DNA of 64,000 bases from Mycolicibacterium neoaurum VKM Ac-1815D (lineage in GTDB: Bacteria > Actinomycetota > Actinomycetes > Mycobacteriales > Mycobacteriaceae): positions 3,782,001 through 3,846,000 of the forward strand of contig NC_023036.2 in assembly GCF_000317305.3 (NCBI RefSeq). Reading direction: 5' to 3'. Below, piece by piece: positions 63,848 through 64,000 of this stretch. The translations under genes and the position numbers were made by a program. The stretch's first letter is position 1. Each line of letters opens with the position of its first letter. The notes under the pieces were generated by a model that saw only the letters and a program-made list of their open reading frames with translations, searched no databases and was not told the DNA's origin.

Positions 63848-64000
63848 TCAAGCGGGTCACCGTCCTGACCAACCCGGCGTCGGGACACGGCAGCGCTCCG
63901 CATGCCGCCGAACGCGCCGTCGCACAGTTGCACCGGCGCGGGGTCGACGTGGTGGCCGTCGCGGGCCGAGATCCCGCTCATGCCCGTCAGCTCGTCGAGG
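63844..64000 (+). CDS. Diacylglycerol/lipid kinase, N-terminal fragment (Rv2252 homologue)
   Basis: 52 codons before the window ends. GTG 63844 overlaps the upstream stop (GTGA). VTVLTNPASGHGSAPHAAERA is the nucleotide-binding start of the DAGK catalytic domain. The M. tuberculosis orthologue phosphorylates diacylglycerol and influences phosphatidylinositol mannoside levels. The rest lies outside the window. Confidence 0.85.
   Translation, partial: MIKRVTVLTNPASGHGSAPHAAERAVAQLHRRGVDVVAVAGRDPAHARQLVE

Overview
The window is chromosomal DNA from a mycobacterium, most likely a fast-growing Mycolicibacterium-type species. It is GC-rich throughout and the core gene order matches the Mycobacterium tuberculosis Rv2211c-Rv2252 segment almost gene for gene (gcvT, Rv2212, pepB, ephD, dlaT, Rv2216, lipB, lipA, Rv2219, glnA1, glnE, glnA2, Rv2223c, caeA, panB, Rv2226, rnpB, Rv2228c-Rv2230c, cobC, ptkA, ptpA, SURF1, cobD, ahpE, Rv2239c, Rv2240c, aceE, mabR, fabD-acpM-kasA-kasB-accD6, glpD1, Rv2250c, Rv2251, Rv2252). 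The FAS-II/mycolate operon, EphD, an MspA-family exported protein and mycobacterial-type leaderless starts fit that assignment. Synteny statements rest on my knowledge of the M. tuberculosis map, not on a database search.

Layout. 1-10 kb: glycine cleavage T protein, a class III cyclase, leucyl aminopeptidase, EphD, then lipoate-linked metabolism (DlaT E2, LipB, LipA). 10-21 kb: an exported amidohydrolase, an RDD membrane protein, and nitrogen assimilation (glnA1 with a GlnR box, glnE, glnA2) with two DoxX genes and a thioesterase between them. 21-30 kb: two tandem TAP-type exported hydrolases, a wax ester/TAG synthase, panB, an enoyl-CoA hydratase, a CYTH-CHAD protein and RNase P RNA. 30-34 kb: accessory genes, namely a 13E12-type HNH protein under a LexA-like box and an oxidase-methyltransferase fusion divergent from an XRE-cupin regulator. 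34-41 kb: a tightly overlapping operon (cobC, NIF3, zinc ribbon, RNase H/phosphatase), the ptkA-ptpA-SURF1 operon and cobD. 41-47 kb: an accessory block of small exported proteins, a SOUL protein, an MspA-like porin pair and a VTC / DUF4956 / CotH cassette, ending at a tRNA-Val. 47-58 kb: ahpE, aceE, mabR and the FAS-II operon. 58-64 kb: SDR/LysR pair, glpD, TetR, an FAD-linked oxidase and the start of a diacylglycerol kinase.

How it works together. AceE (E1), DlaT (E2), LipB and LipA supply and lipoylate pyruvate dehydrogenase; GlnA1 is controlled by GlnR and by GlnE adenylylation; MabR probably controls the FAS-II operon through a perfect palindrome at its promoter; CobC and CobD build the aminopropanol arm of B12. 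The most interesting accessory material is the three-gene VTC/DUF4956/CotH cassette (candidate polyphosphate synthesis, membrane and extracellular kinase system), the dithiol-oxidase/methyltransferase fusion with its own regulator, and a family of 57-nt palindromes at convergent gene ends. Many genes have a TANNNT -10 box six or seven bases before the start codon, which predicts leaderless mRNAs and settles several start choices. No CRISPR array, insertion sequence or replication origin was seen. Apart from the rnpB locus no gene-free stretch exceeds 300 bases.
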